Shown here: positions 14,541-21,063 of the stretch, in pieces
Layout of the letters: every line of letters begins with the position of its first letter
How positions within the stretch are numbered: the stretch's first letter is position 1
IMG/VR virus record: IMGVR_UViG_3300047548_000496
Span: 27,903-91,902 of that record
From: a virus
DNA: 64,000 nt
Strand: one strand, 5' to 3'
Program-made: the position numbers and the translations under genes
Notes under the pieces: generated by a model
The model's database searches: none
What the model saw: only the letters and a program-made list of their open reading frames with translations
What the model was told of the DNA's origin: nothing

Positions 14541-15975
14541 AGATAATAGTTACCCAGTTGAGAAGCAAAAATATTTTTTACGAATGATGTTAACTAACGC
14601 AGAGTTGTTTACCCGTGTTACTAACATCTATAATGCAATCAATTTTGATAAATCAATCAGACCTGTTGCTGAGTTTATCAAACACCACGCTGACGAATAC
14701 AAGATACTACCTGAGTTTGAACAAGTAGAAGCCGTTACAGGGATTAAACTTGATCCTATTCAAAACTTAAATCAAGGACATTATGATTGGTTTTTGGAAC
14801 AGTTTGAAAAATTTACTAAACGACAAGAACTAGAACGTGCGATTTTAAAGAGTGCTGACTTGCTTGAAAAAGGTGAATATGATCCTGTTGAAAAATTAAT
14901 CAAAGATGCGGTACAAATAAGTCTACAAAAAGACATGGGTATGGATTACTTTGCTGATCCACGTGGTCGGTTGTTAGCATTGAAATCTAATAATGGTCAA
15001 GTCAGTACAGGTTGGCCTAGCATGGACAAGAAACTATATGGTGGTTTTAACCGCGGTGAACTGCAAATCTTTGCAGGAGGCTCAGGTTCTGGTAAGAGTT
15101 TGTTCATGCAAAACTTAGCAGTTAATTGGACTAGTATGGGACTGAACGGAGTATATATCACACTAGAACTTAGTGAAGGCTTGTGTTCTATGCGTATTGA
15201 CTCCATGACCACTGAAACATCTAGTCGTGAAATTTTCAAATCAATTGATGATATTGAAATGAAAATTAAAATGATGAGTAAGAAGTATGGTAAGTTCCGT
15301 GTCAAATATATGCCGGCACAAAGTAATGTCAACGATATCAGAGCATATTGTAAAGAACTACAGATCCAAACAGGTATGAATATTGACTTTTTGTGTATTG
15401 ACTATTTGGACTTATTGATGCCAGTATCTGCAAAAGTCAGTCCGAGTGATTTGTTTGTTAAAGACAAATATGTTGCAGAAGAAGTGCGTAACTTAGCAAA
15501 AGAGTTAAATGTATTATTAGTAACAGCATCGCAGTTGAATCGTAGTGCTGTAGAGGAGATTGAATTTGACCACAGTCATATTAGTGGCGGTATTAGTAAA
15601 ATCAATACTGCGGACAATGTATTTGGAATCTTTACATCCAGGTCTATGCGTGAGCGCGGGCAGTATCAATTGCAATTGATGAAAACTCGTAGTAGTAGTG
15701 GTGTAGGACAAAAGATTGAACTTGAATTTAATGTAGAAACATTAAGGATTACCGATCCTGATCCTGAAGGTTACGGGGAACAACAATCTAAGTTTAAACC
15801 TAGTCCCAGCCCCAATGACATTATGAATAGGTTAAAGCCCCAATCTACAATAGTTTCTACTGAACCTATAGTTGACCAGAATACAGGAGAAGTCTTGGAA
15901 CCGTCAAACAAGAAGGTTGTTGTGGACGTTCAGGGATCAAAACTCAAGACTTTATTGAATAGTTTAAAGAAATAA
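14524..15975 (+). CDS. replicative DNA helicase, gp41-like (DnaB family)
   Basis: 483 aa. Walker A is GGSGSGKS (185-192) after FNRGELQIFA, as in RecA-fold DnaB helicases. DnaB-type motifs follow: VYITLELSEG, FLCIDYLDLL (Walker B) and VTASQLNRSA. The unusual TTG start at 14524 is supported by GAGGAAG at 14510-14516, 7 nt upstream. It unwinds the parental duplex 5'-3' on the lagging strand. It is co-transcribed with primase; the C-terminal 60 residues are disordered. Confidence 0.95.
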   Translation: MKKDYEDNSYPVEKQKYFLRMMLTNAELFTRVTNIYNAINFDKSIRPVAEFIKHHADEYKILPEFEQVEAVTGIKLDPIQNLNQGHYDWFLEQFEKFTKRQELERAILKSADLLEKGEYDPVEKLIKDAVQISLQKDMGMDYFADPRGRLLALKSNNGQVSTGWPSMDKKLYGGFNRGELQIFAGGSGSGKSLFMQNLAVNWTSMGLNGVYITLELSEGLCSMRIDSMTTETSSREIFKSIDDIEMKIKMMSKKYGKFRVKYMPAQSNVNDIRAYCKELQIQTGMNIDFLCIDYLDLLMPVSAKVSPSDLFVKDKYVAEEVRNLAKELNVLLVTASQLNRSAVEEIEFDHSHISGGISKINTADNVFGIFTSRSMRERGQYQLQLMKTRSSSGVGQKIELEFNVETLRITDPDPEGYGEQQSKFKPSPSPNDIMNRLKPQSTIVSTEPIVDQNTGEVLEPSNKKVVVDVQGSKLKTLLNSLKK

Positions 15976-15987
15976 AAACGGCTTCAG

Positions 15988-15995
15988 ACTAAATA
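15988..15995 (+). promoter_or_regulatory. T4-type late promoter
   Basis: ACTAAATA, 7 nt before the ATG at 16003. The leader would be at most a few nt. Confidence 0.6.
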
Positions 15996-16002
15996 CTATA
16001 TC

Positions 16003-16257
16003 ATGCAAAAACAAACTCGCAGTCTTTTAGAGGAATTAGAGGCCATTGGTAATAATCGTGATACCGCTCACATTATTGAGAGCAGGGGTCACAACATTAT
16101 TACTAGCGCCATCAATTTAATTGAAATGATTAATAAATACTATTCTCCTGATCAGGCTGAGATTTTAGAAAGAAAATTATTGAGTGCCATTAAAAGCAAG
16201 GATCAATCTAGATTTTCTAAGTCTATAAAAAAGAATAGTAAAAATGAACCCATCTGA
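16003..16257 (+). CDS. conserved hypothetical late protein (84 aa)
   Basis: All-helical small protein: E-S-R-G-H-N-I-I-T-S-A-I-N-L-I-E-M-I, then E-I-L-E-R-K-L-L-S-A-I-K-S and a lysine-rich tail. The pattern recurs in T4-like aquatic phages near head and tail genes, but the role is unknown. It overlaps the next gene by 14 nt. No ribosome site is seen, and the late promoter is only 7 nt away. Confidence 0.7.
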   Translation: MQKQTRSLLEELEAIGNNRDTAHIIESRGHNIITSAINLIEMINKYYSPDQAEILERKLLSAIKSKDQSRFSKSIKKNSKNEPI

Positions 16258-17389
16258 TGAACTATCATTGCTAAAATCTAAGATTGAAGAATTAAGTCTT
16301 TTTGAAGGTAAAGGTCATTTAGACCATCCTGAGGATTTGATATTTTTAGATGGAACTCAGGGCGCTAATCATGCTATACAGGCATCAGTGGCCACAGTTA
16401 ATAATCCACAAACAGTTACTATCAAATGGGATGGATATCCTGCATTAATTTTTGGTCGTGGAACTAATGGTAAGTTCACTATAATGGACAAACACATGTT
16501 CAATAAAAAAGATTTATCAGGAAGACAAGTCTTTAGTCCAGAACAGTTTGTTCAGTATGACCGAGCACGTGGAGTAGACCGCACTGGATTACATCAAATA
16601 ATTAACGAAATATGGCCTGGTCTAGAAAAGTCAGACCGTAGCAAAGGGTACTATTGGGGTGACCTACTATTCAGTCAGCCACTGCAAGACCAAAACGGTA
16701 TGTATAAGTTTAGAGCCAATCCCAATGGTATCACATATACCGTAGATACAGATAGTGAAGTAGGGCAGTTATTTAAAGGAAAGCAAGCGGGAATAGTTGT
16801 TCATCAATTTATTCCTGCTACAGCAGTGACCACTGACGAGGCAACTCCTTTAGATGGCACTATAGGTAGTTTAAAAAATAATAGCAATGTTGCTATTGTT
16901 CCTGCCAAGATGCCTATAACTCCTAAACTAAAGTTGAATAACAGTTTAGTCAAAAAAGCACAAGCTGCTATTGCTAAGTACGGCAAAGATGTGGATCAGA
17001 TGCTAAATACTGCTCCACAGGCAGCATCTGCCTTTCGTACTATGTTTACTACCTACATCAATAAAAAGATTGTTGCAGGAGATTTGAACAATTTAGTAGA
17101 TGGTTTTATGGAATTCTTCAATAGCCGTCCAATGACCGAAACTATGCGTCAAAAGTTAACACAACATTTACAAGCTAACAAAGCAGGACTAATAGGGGCA
17201 TTCACCATTTGGGCTGCACTATATCAATTAAAAATGTCTATTGTTGACCAATTAAACAGAGCAGCAGAGGCTAGCCCCGTTAAGGGTTATTTACAAGACG
17301 GCACACAAACTCAAGAAGGTTTTGTCAGTCAAGGGTTAAAATTCGTTGATAGAATGGGTTTTTCACGCCAAAATCTTGCAGGCCGATAG
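16244..17389 (+). CDS. KxDG-motif protein, ligase/nucleotidyltransferase-like
   Basis: 381 aa. TIKWDGYPALIFGRG has K61-W-D63-G64, the signature of the covalent nucleotidyltransferase superfamily (ATP/NAD ligases and capping enzymes). It is followed by YYWGDLLF (motif III-like) and QAGIVVHQF near 183-188 (motif IV-like, with A in place of the usual E before G). The C-terminal 150 residues are helical. T4-like cyanophages carry proteins of this type with no known role. The start overlaps the 84-aa gene. Whether it still transfers AMP is uncertain. Confidence 0.65.
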   Translation: MNPSDELSLLKSKIEELSLFEGKGHLDHPEDLIFLDGTQGANHAIQASVATVNNPQTVTIKWDGYPALIFGRGTNGKFTIMDKHMFNKKDLSGRQVFSPEQFVQYDRARGVDRTGLHQIINEIWPGLEKSDRSKGYYWGDLLFSQPLQDQNGMYKFRANPNGITYTVDTDSEVGQLFKGKQAGIVVHQFIPATAVTTDEATPLDGTIGSLKNNSNVAIVPAKMPITPKLKLNNSLVKKAQAAIAKYGKDVDQMLNTAPQAASAFRTMFTTYINKKIVAGDLNNLVDGFMEFFNSRPMTETMRQKLTQHLQANKAGLIGAFTIWAALYQLKMSIVDQLNRAAEASPVKGYLQDGTQTQEGFVSQGLKFVDRMGFSRQNLAGR

Positions 17390-17417
17390 CCCAAAACCAA
17401 GATTTTTTTCTACCAGG

Positions 17418-17425
17418 ACTAAATA
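17418..17425 (+). promoter_or_regulatory. T4-type late promoter
   Basis: ACTAAATA, about 45 nt upstream of the 140-aa structural gene, which has a normal ribosome site (AAAGGAA). Confidence 0.65.
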
Positions 17426-17470
17426 AGTGTATGAATCTATATGATTCAAACATTTTAAAGGAATAATATC

Positions 17471-17893
17471 ATGGCAGGATTTACACGTACTCATGGTGAT
17501 GCACAACCAGTATTTGCAATGGACGTTCAGAACGGTCCAGTAGCTTCTTCAGCAGCAGCAAACGGTACAACTACTAACTTCATCGGTCCAGCAATGGACT
17601 TCTTCGGTTTCGACCTAGGTGCTGCTCCAACAGACCAATTAGGCGTTGACGAAATGGTTGCTCAAGTTCTAGTTTCTATCGAGCAATTAGCTACAGTTAT
17701 GATGTACAGCGTAAGCGCAACAGCTAACGTGACAAACATGTCTGTTGCTGTATACCCAGTTGGTGCATACACAGCGGCTGCCCTACAGACACAAATTCGT
17801 GCTCTAGGTACAGTTAACGGTTATGACCTAAGCGGTGCAACAGTAACTAACGTTGGTTTCCGTCTAGCTTCTACAGCTACAAGCGCAAGCTAA
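17471..17893 (+). CDS. small, probably abundant virion protein (140 aa)
   Basis: Ala-, Thr- and Val-rich protein of low charge (MAGFTRTHGDAQPVFAMD, then QLATVMMYSVSATANV). The codon choice is regular (GTT, GCT, CTA), unlike its neighbours, as in highly expressed genes. It has its own late promoter, a ribosome site and a strong terminator, so it is a single-gene unit made in quantity. A head decoration or tail protein is likely; no family is recognised. Confidence 0.7.
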   Translation: MAGFTRTHGDAQPVFAMDVQNGPVASSAAANGTTTNFIGPAMDFFGFDLGAAPTDQLGVDEMVAQVLVSIEQLATVMMYSVSATANVTNMSVAVYPVGAYTAAALQTQIRALGTVNGYDLSGATVTNVGFRLASTATSAS

Positions 17894-17910
17894 TCAGTTG
17901 TTTATCAACA

Positions 17911-17939
17911 GAAAAATCCGAGATTTATTCTCGGATTTT
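17911..17939 (+). terminator. intrinsic terminator
   Basis: Stem AAAAATCCGAG / CTCGGATTTTT with a 7-nt loop and a T-run, after the 140-aa gene. Confidence 0.9.
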
Positions 17940-17946
17940 TTTTGCC

Positions 17947-17954
17947 TCTAAATA
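17947..17954 (+). promoter_or_regulatory. T4-type late promoter, N5-ATG arrangement
   Basis: TCTAAATA, exactly 5 nt (TAGAT) before the ATG at 17960, directly after the terminator. Confidence 0.6.
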
Positions 17955-17959
17955 TAGAT

Positions 17960-18424
17960 ATGAGTTTTAAAGTAAGTTGCTATACACTATTTGATATCAC
18001 TCAAACGGGTGTAATCAATAGAAGTCGTCCCGGTCCAGAAGATGAACCTGATGTATGGCTACACAAAAGAAATACGCAATGTAATTTTGATACAATATTG
18101 CAAGTAATTTCATTACGCAGCCAACCAGAAGAAATTGGAATTCCCAAATTAATTAAAATCAAATTCAATGAATTTGATAATTTTGGGTTTTTGTTTAGTC
18201 AGGAACCCGACGAAGAATATAATTGCTGGACATTTGATTTTACCATACATCATCCTAGTGTATTCTATGATGGTATTACAGAATTAGGTCATTTATACGC
18301 TGATTGCGATCAGGTACCTATGATAAAAACAAATACAACATGGGATAAACTTCCTGCGTTTTTGGACTCTACGGATGAATTACGTAACATTTATTTTAAG
18401 GTGATTGAAAATGAGGATAACTGA
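17960..18424 (+). CDS. conserved T4-like phage protein (154 aa)
   Basis: Begins MSFKVSCYTLFDITQTGV, then NRSRPG, then RNTQCNFDTILQVISLRSQP. This block is shared by T4-like aquatic phages, but its function is not known to me. The rest is beta-rich and acidic. The ATG at 17960 matches the conserved start; an in-frame TTG at 17942 lies upstream of the promoter box. With the late promoter 5 nt away and no Shine-Dalgarno, the mRNA would be leaderless. It overlaps the next gene by 14 nt. Confidence 0.72.
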   Translation: MSFKVSCYTLFDITQTGVINRSRPGPEDEPDVWLHKRNTQCNFDTILQVISLRSQPEEIGIPKLIKIKFNEFDNFGFLFSQEPDEEYNCWTFDFTIHHPSVFYDGITELGHLYADCDQVPMIKTNTTWDKLPAFLDSTDELRNIYFKVIENEDN

Positions 18425-18899
18425 GACAGAAATTGAAAGAAAATTAAATCGAATAATTTCTTATAGGGAAATGAATGATTTGCAGTCAATTTCTATATTT
18501 GAACTGTCACCTAATTACTATTCTGTATTTGGTAAATATTATATCAATAAAAAATCAAAAACATCGGTAGAAGTATTAGAATTAAATGGGGAATTAGTTC
18601 ATACTTTTTTTAGTATGCGTAATGCAATTTGTTGGTGTATAAATGATTTGCGTGGAAAATATATTTCAGCGAATAGAGTAATTACATTAGACAAAAACAT
18701 ATCCAATGAAGAAGCTCAAATAGCAGTACACAAATTATTGTTTAAAAAAGCTAAAAACACAGATGACAAATTGATTTTTTTGGCTAAATTGAATGAAGAA
18801 AAGCTAAAAAGAAGCAAAATGATGGGTGAATTAGAGTCATACATCATAGAATCCAACTATTGGCAACAAAGTAAGTTTAACTTAAAAACCGAATATTAA
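18411..18899 (+). CDS. conserved hypothetical protein (162 aa)
   Basis: ATG at 18411, 9 nt after AAGG. Residues 60-80 (FSMRNAICWCINDLRGKYIS) and the long C-terminal helix (EEAQIAVHKLLFKKAKN, ELESYIIESNYWQQSKF) form a pattern seen in other T4-like phages. No motif gives a role. It is coupled to the preceding gene and probably late. Confidence 0.68.
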   Translation: MRITETEIERKLNRIISYREMNDLQSISIFELSPNYYSVFGKYYINKKSKTSVEVLELNGELVHTFFSMRNAICWCINDLRGKYISANRVITLDKNISNEEAQIAVHKLLFKKAKNTDDKLIFLAKLNEEKLKRSKMMGELESYIIESNYWQQSKFNLKTEY

Positions 18900-18909
18900 A
18901 GCCAAAAAT

Positions 18910-18917
18910 GATAAATA
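18910..18917 (+). promoter_or_regulatory. T4-type late promoter
   Basis: GATAAATA, 27 nt before the ATG at 18945. Confidence 0.65.
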
Positions 18918-18944
18918 AGATATACTAGTCTTAGGACCCTAACT

Positions 18945-19655
18945 ATGAAATTAACAGATTTTGATAAAAAGCCAGTAGAAGTTGCTCAAAGAGCACTAAA
19001 AGAACATTATGGTAGATCCATTGATGTTAGCAAAATGTCTTACGCACAAGTAAGAACAATGCTCAGTAAAGTTCGTGGATTAATGAACGAATCAAAAGCA
19101 AGCAGCGACTACTACAAAGATAACTCAGCATACATGAAACTAGTTTTCATGGAGCAAGCACTAAGCAAGCAATTTGCTCAACTAAGCGCAAATCGTCCTC
19201 GCATTGTTGTCGAAAATGAAGAAGTTGAAAAGTCTCAGACTATTCTTGCTGCTCAAGATATGGTTGATTCTATTCAAAAGATGGTTGAGCAAGTTTCTGA
19301 CATGATTGTCAAAGAATTGCCTGCACTAGTTGATAGCGTTCAAAGTGAAATCGGTGTCAATGAAAGCCAACAGTTTCAGCAGCAGGCCAGCGAGGCATTG
19401 ACTTCCCTGCAAGCAGCATTGACACAAAGCCAAACAACAATGAAGGAAGCCGTCAATGGCATCACCGGTCAAGGTGGCATGGGAGCATTTGATGCTGGCG
19501 CCGACATGGGAGCAGATGCAGATATGGGCGGAGAAGAATTTGCTGACATAGGTGCTTCTGAAGAACTTCCCGGAGGCGAGGAAGAAGTTGATCTAGACAT
19601 AGGTGCTGAAGAAGAACCTGAAGATGTTGGGTCAGTAGGCCGCGCCAAAAGATAA
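18945..19655 (+). CDS. conserved acidic virion- or prohead-associated protein (236 aa)
   Basis: N-terminal helices (YAQVRTMLSKVRGLMNE, YMKLVFMEQALSKQF) are followed by MVEQVSDMIVKELPALVDSV, a segment conserved in T4-like aquatic phages. The last 60 residues are disordered, Gly-, Asp- and Glu-rich and strongly acidic. Such acidic tails are typical of prohead core or internal proteins. The late promoter supports a virion role. The function is inferred from composition and context. Confidence 0.62.
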   Translation: MKLTDFDKKPVEVAQRALKEHYGRSIDVSKMSYAQVRTMLSKVRGLMNESKASSDYYKDNSAYMKLVFMEQALSKQFAQLSANRPRIVVENEEVEKSQTILAAQDMVDSIQKMVEQVSDMIVKELPALVDSVQSEIGVNESQQFQQQASEALTSLQAALTQSQTTMKEAVNGITGQGGMGAFDAGADMGADADMGGEEFADIGASEELPGGEEEVDLDIGAEEEPEDVGSVGRAKR

Positions 19656-19656
19656 T

Positions 19657-19977
19657 ATGAGATTATTTGAGTTCACCGACAGTCCACTAGTGGTTGGGTT
19701 GGTAGCAAGTACTAACCAGCTTAAACACGAAATAGATAGTGGTAAAGCAAGACCTGATTGGACTGTAGCAGAACTATTGAATTATTATAAAGATAATGAT
19801 ATCATTATCGACAAGAGCGATTTGTATAATATGATTAAACAACCTCCCCTAAATAAGTATATTACAAATATACAAGGGGACAATGTAGTTTTCAAAGGAC
19901 AATCAGAACCGGGTGAGCAAAAGCCTGACGAGAAGAAAAAGGTTGTTCAGCAAATGGCTAAAAAAGCAATGAAATGA
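19657..19977 (+). CDS. conserved hypothetical protein (106 aa)
   Basis: Starts 1 nt after the previous stop. It has a small helical body (WTVAELLNYYKDNDIII, DLYNMIKQPPLNKYI) and a lysine-rich tail. The pattern W-T-V-A-E-L-L-x-Y resembles a DNA-binding or assembly helix but is not diagnostic. It overlaps the Fe-S carrier gene by ATGA. Confidence 0.62.
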   Translation: MRLFEFTDSPLVVGLVASTNQLKHEIDSGKARPDWTVAELLNYYKDNDIIIDKSDLYNMIKQPPLNKYITNIQGDNVVFKGQSEPGEQKPDEKKKVVQQMAKKAMK

Positions 19978-20294
19978 TAACTCTGACAGACAAAGCAAAA
20001 AGTAAAATACAACAACAAATTAAAAAGCGTGGCAAAGGCCTGGGTATTCGTGTAGGAGTTAAGACTACAGGTTGCTCAGGTTTAGCTTATGTGCTTGAGT
20101 ATGTTGACAATCCAGTAGAGGGTGATATCGCTGTTGATTGCGAGGGTTGCTCATTGTTTGTTGATCCTAAAAGTTGCCCATATGTTCAAGGTATGACTAT
20201 TGATTTTGTTAGAAATGGACTTAATGAAGGTTTTGAATTTAGCAATCCAAACGAGCGTGACCGTTGCGGTTGCGGGGAAAGTTTCAGAGTATAA
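19974..20294 (+). CDS. A-type iron-sulfur cluster carrier (IscA/ErpA/HesB family)
   Basis: 106 aa, the usual length for IscA. The three cluster-binding cysteines are present: C34 in TTGCSGLAY and C98/C100 in CGCGESF. Between them lie LEYVDNP and LFVDPKS as in the family. It would hand Fe-S clusters to target proteins in the cytoplasm. Extra cysteines occur near residues 56-67. It overlaps the previous gene by ATGA. A phage copy may support host or phage Fe-S enzymes during infection; that role is inferred. Confidence 0.93.
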   Translation: MITLTDKAKSKIQQQIKKRGKGLGIRVGVKTTGCSGLAYVLEYVDNPVEGDIAVDCEGCSLFVDPKSCPYVQGMTIDFVRNGLNEGFEFSNPNERDRCGCGESFRV

Positions 20295-20297
20295 GTA

Positions 20298-20326
20298 TTG
20301 ACAATGATTGATTCTTGTGCTAGAAT
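20298..20326 (+). promoter_or_regulatory. sigma-70-type promoter, N6-ATG (leaderless) arrangement
   Basis: TTGACA (20298-20303), 17 bp, TAGAAT (20321-20326), then TAAAGA and the ATG at 20333. Confidence 0.82.
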
Positions 20327-20332
20327 TAAAGA

Positions 20333-21019
20333 ATGTATATTCCAAACAAATATAATTATGTTTCAATTAATAGGGAAACAATAAATGGTGAACGAAGATA
20401 CGCTACACCTGACGGTGAGAAACTACCTAGCGTAACTACGATACTTTCTGCAACAGCCCCAAAAGAAAAACTTCAAGCATTGCAGGAATGGCGCAATCGT
20501 GTGGGCCATAAACAAGCACAGGCAATCACTACAGAAGCTGCAGGCCGTGGCACACGAATGCACAAGTGGTTAGAAGATTATGTAAAAACAGGAGTTATAG
20601 GTGTCCCCGGAAGCAATCCATACAGCATCCAAAGCCATAAAATGGCATCTACCATCATTTATGAAGGACTTAGTAAATGTAATGAATATTGGGGGACAGA
20701 AGTTCCCCTTTATTTTCCTAAAGTATATGCCGGAACAACTGACCTGGTTGGCGTTCATGATGGTAGTCCTGCTATCATGGATCACAAGCAATCTAACAAA
20801 TTGAAAAAGCGTGAGTGGATCGAAGACTATTTCCTACAGTTAGCAGCGTACGCCAATGCACACAACGAAGTACACGGTACAAATATTCGCAAGGGTGTCA
20901 TTTTTATGTGTACCGCAGACAATATCTACCAAGAATTCATCGTTGAGGGTAATGAATTTGATGAGTGGACAAACAAATGGTTTGAACGGGTTGAAAAATA
21001 TTACACACAGTTCTTGTAA
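20333..21019 (+). CDS. PD-(D/E)XK exonuclease, RecB/Cas4-like
   Basis: 228 aa. Motifs: LPSVTTILS at the start, GRGTRMHKWLEDY (the RecB-type G-T-x-x-H helix), then YAGTTDLVG (catalytic D) and AIMDHKQS (D-x-K), then DYFLQLAAYANA (Q-x-x-x-Y). These are the five elements of RecB-family nucleases. It probably processes DNA ends in recombination or host DNA breakdown. It has its own early-type promoter within a late region and no ribosome site. Confidence 0.88.
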   Translation: MYIPNKYNYVSINRETINGERRYATPDGEKLPSVTTILSATAPKEKLQALQEWRNRVGHKQAQAITTEAAGRGTRMHKWLEDYVKTGVIGVPGSNPYSIQSHKMASTIIYEGLSKCNEYWGTEVPLYFPKVYAGTTDLVGVHDGSPAIMDHKQSNKLKKREWIEDYFLQLAAYANAHNEVHGTNIRKGVIFMCTADNIYQEFIVEGNEFDEWTNKWFERVEKYYTQFL

Positions 21020-21028
21020 TGGATTTTA

Positions 21029-21036
21029 GATAAATA
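21029..21036 (+). promoter_or_regulatory. T4-type late promoter
   Basis: GATAAATA, 27 nt before the tail-fibre ATG at 21064. Confidence 0.68.
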
Positions 21037-21063
21037 AGTATAAATCTGCAAAGAATTACACTT

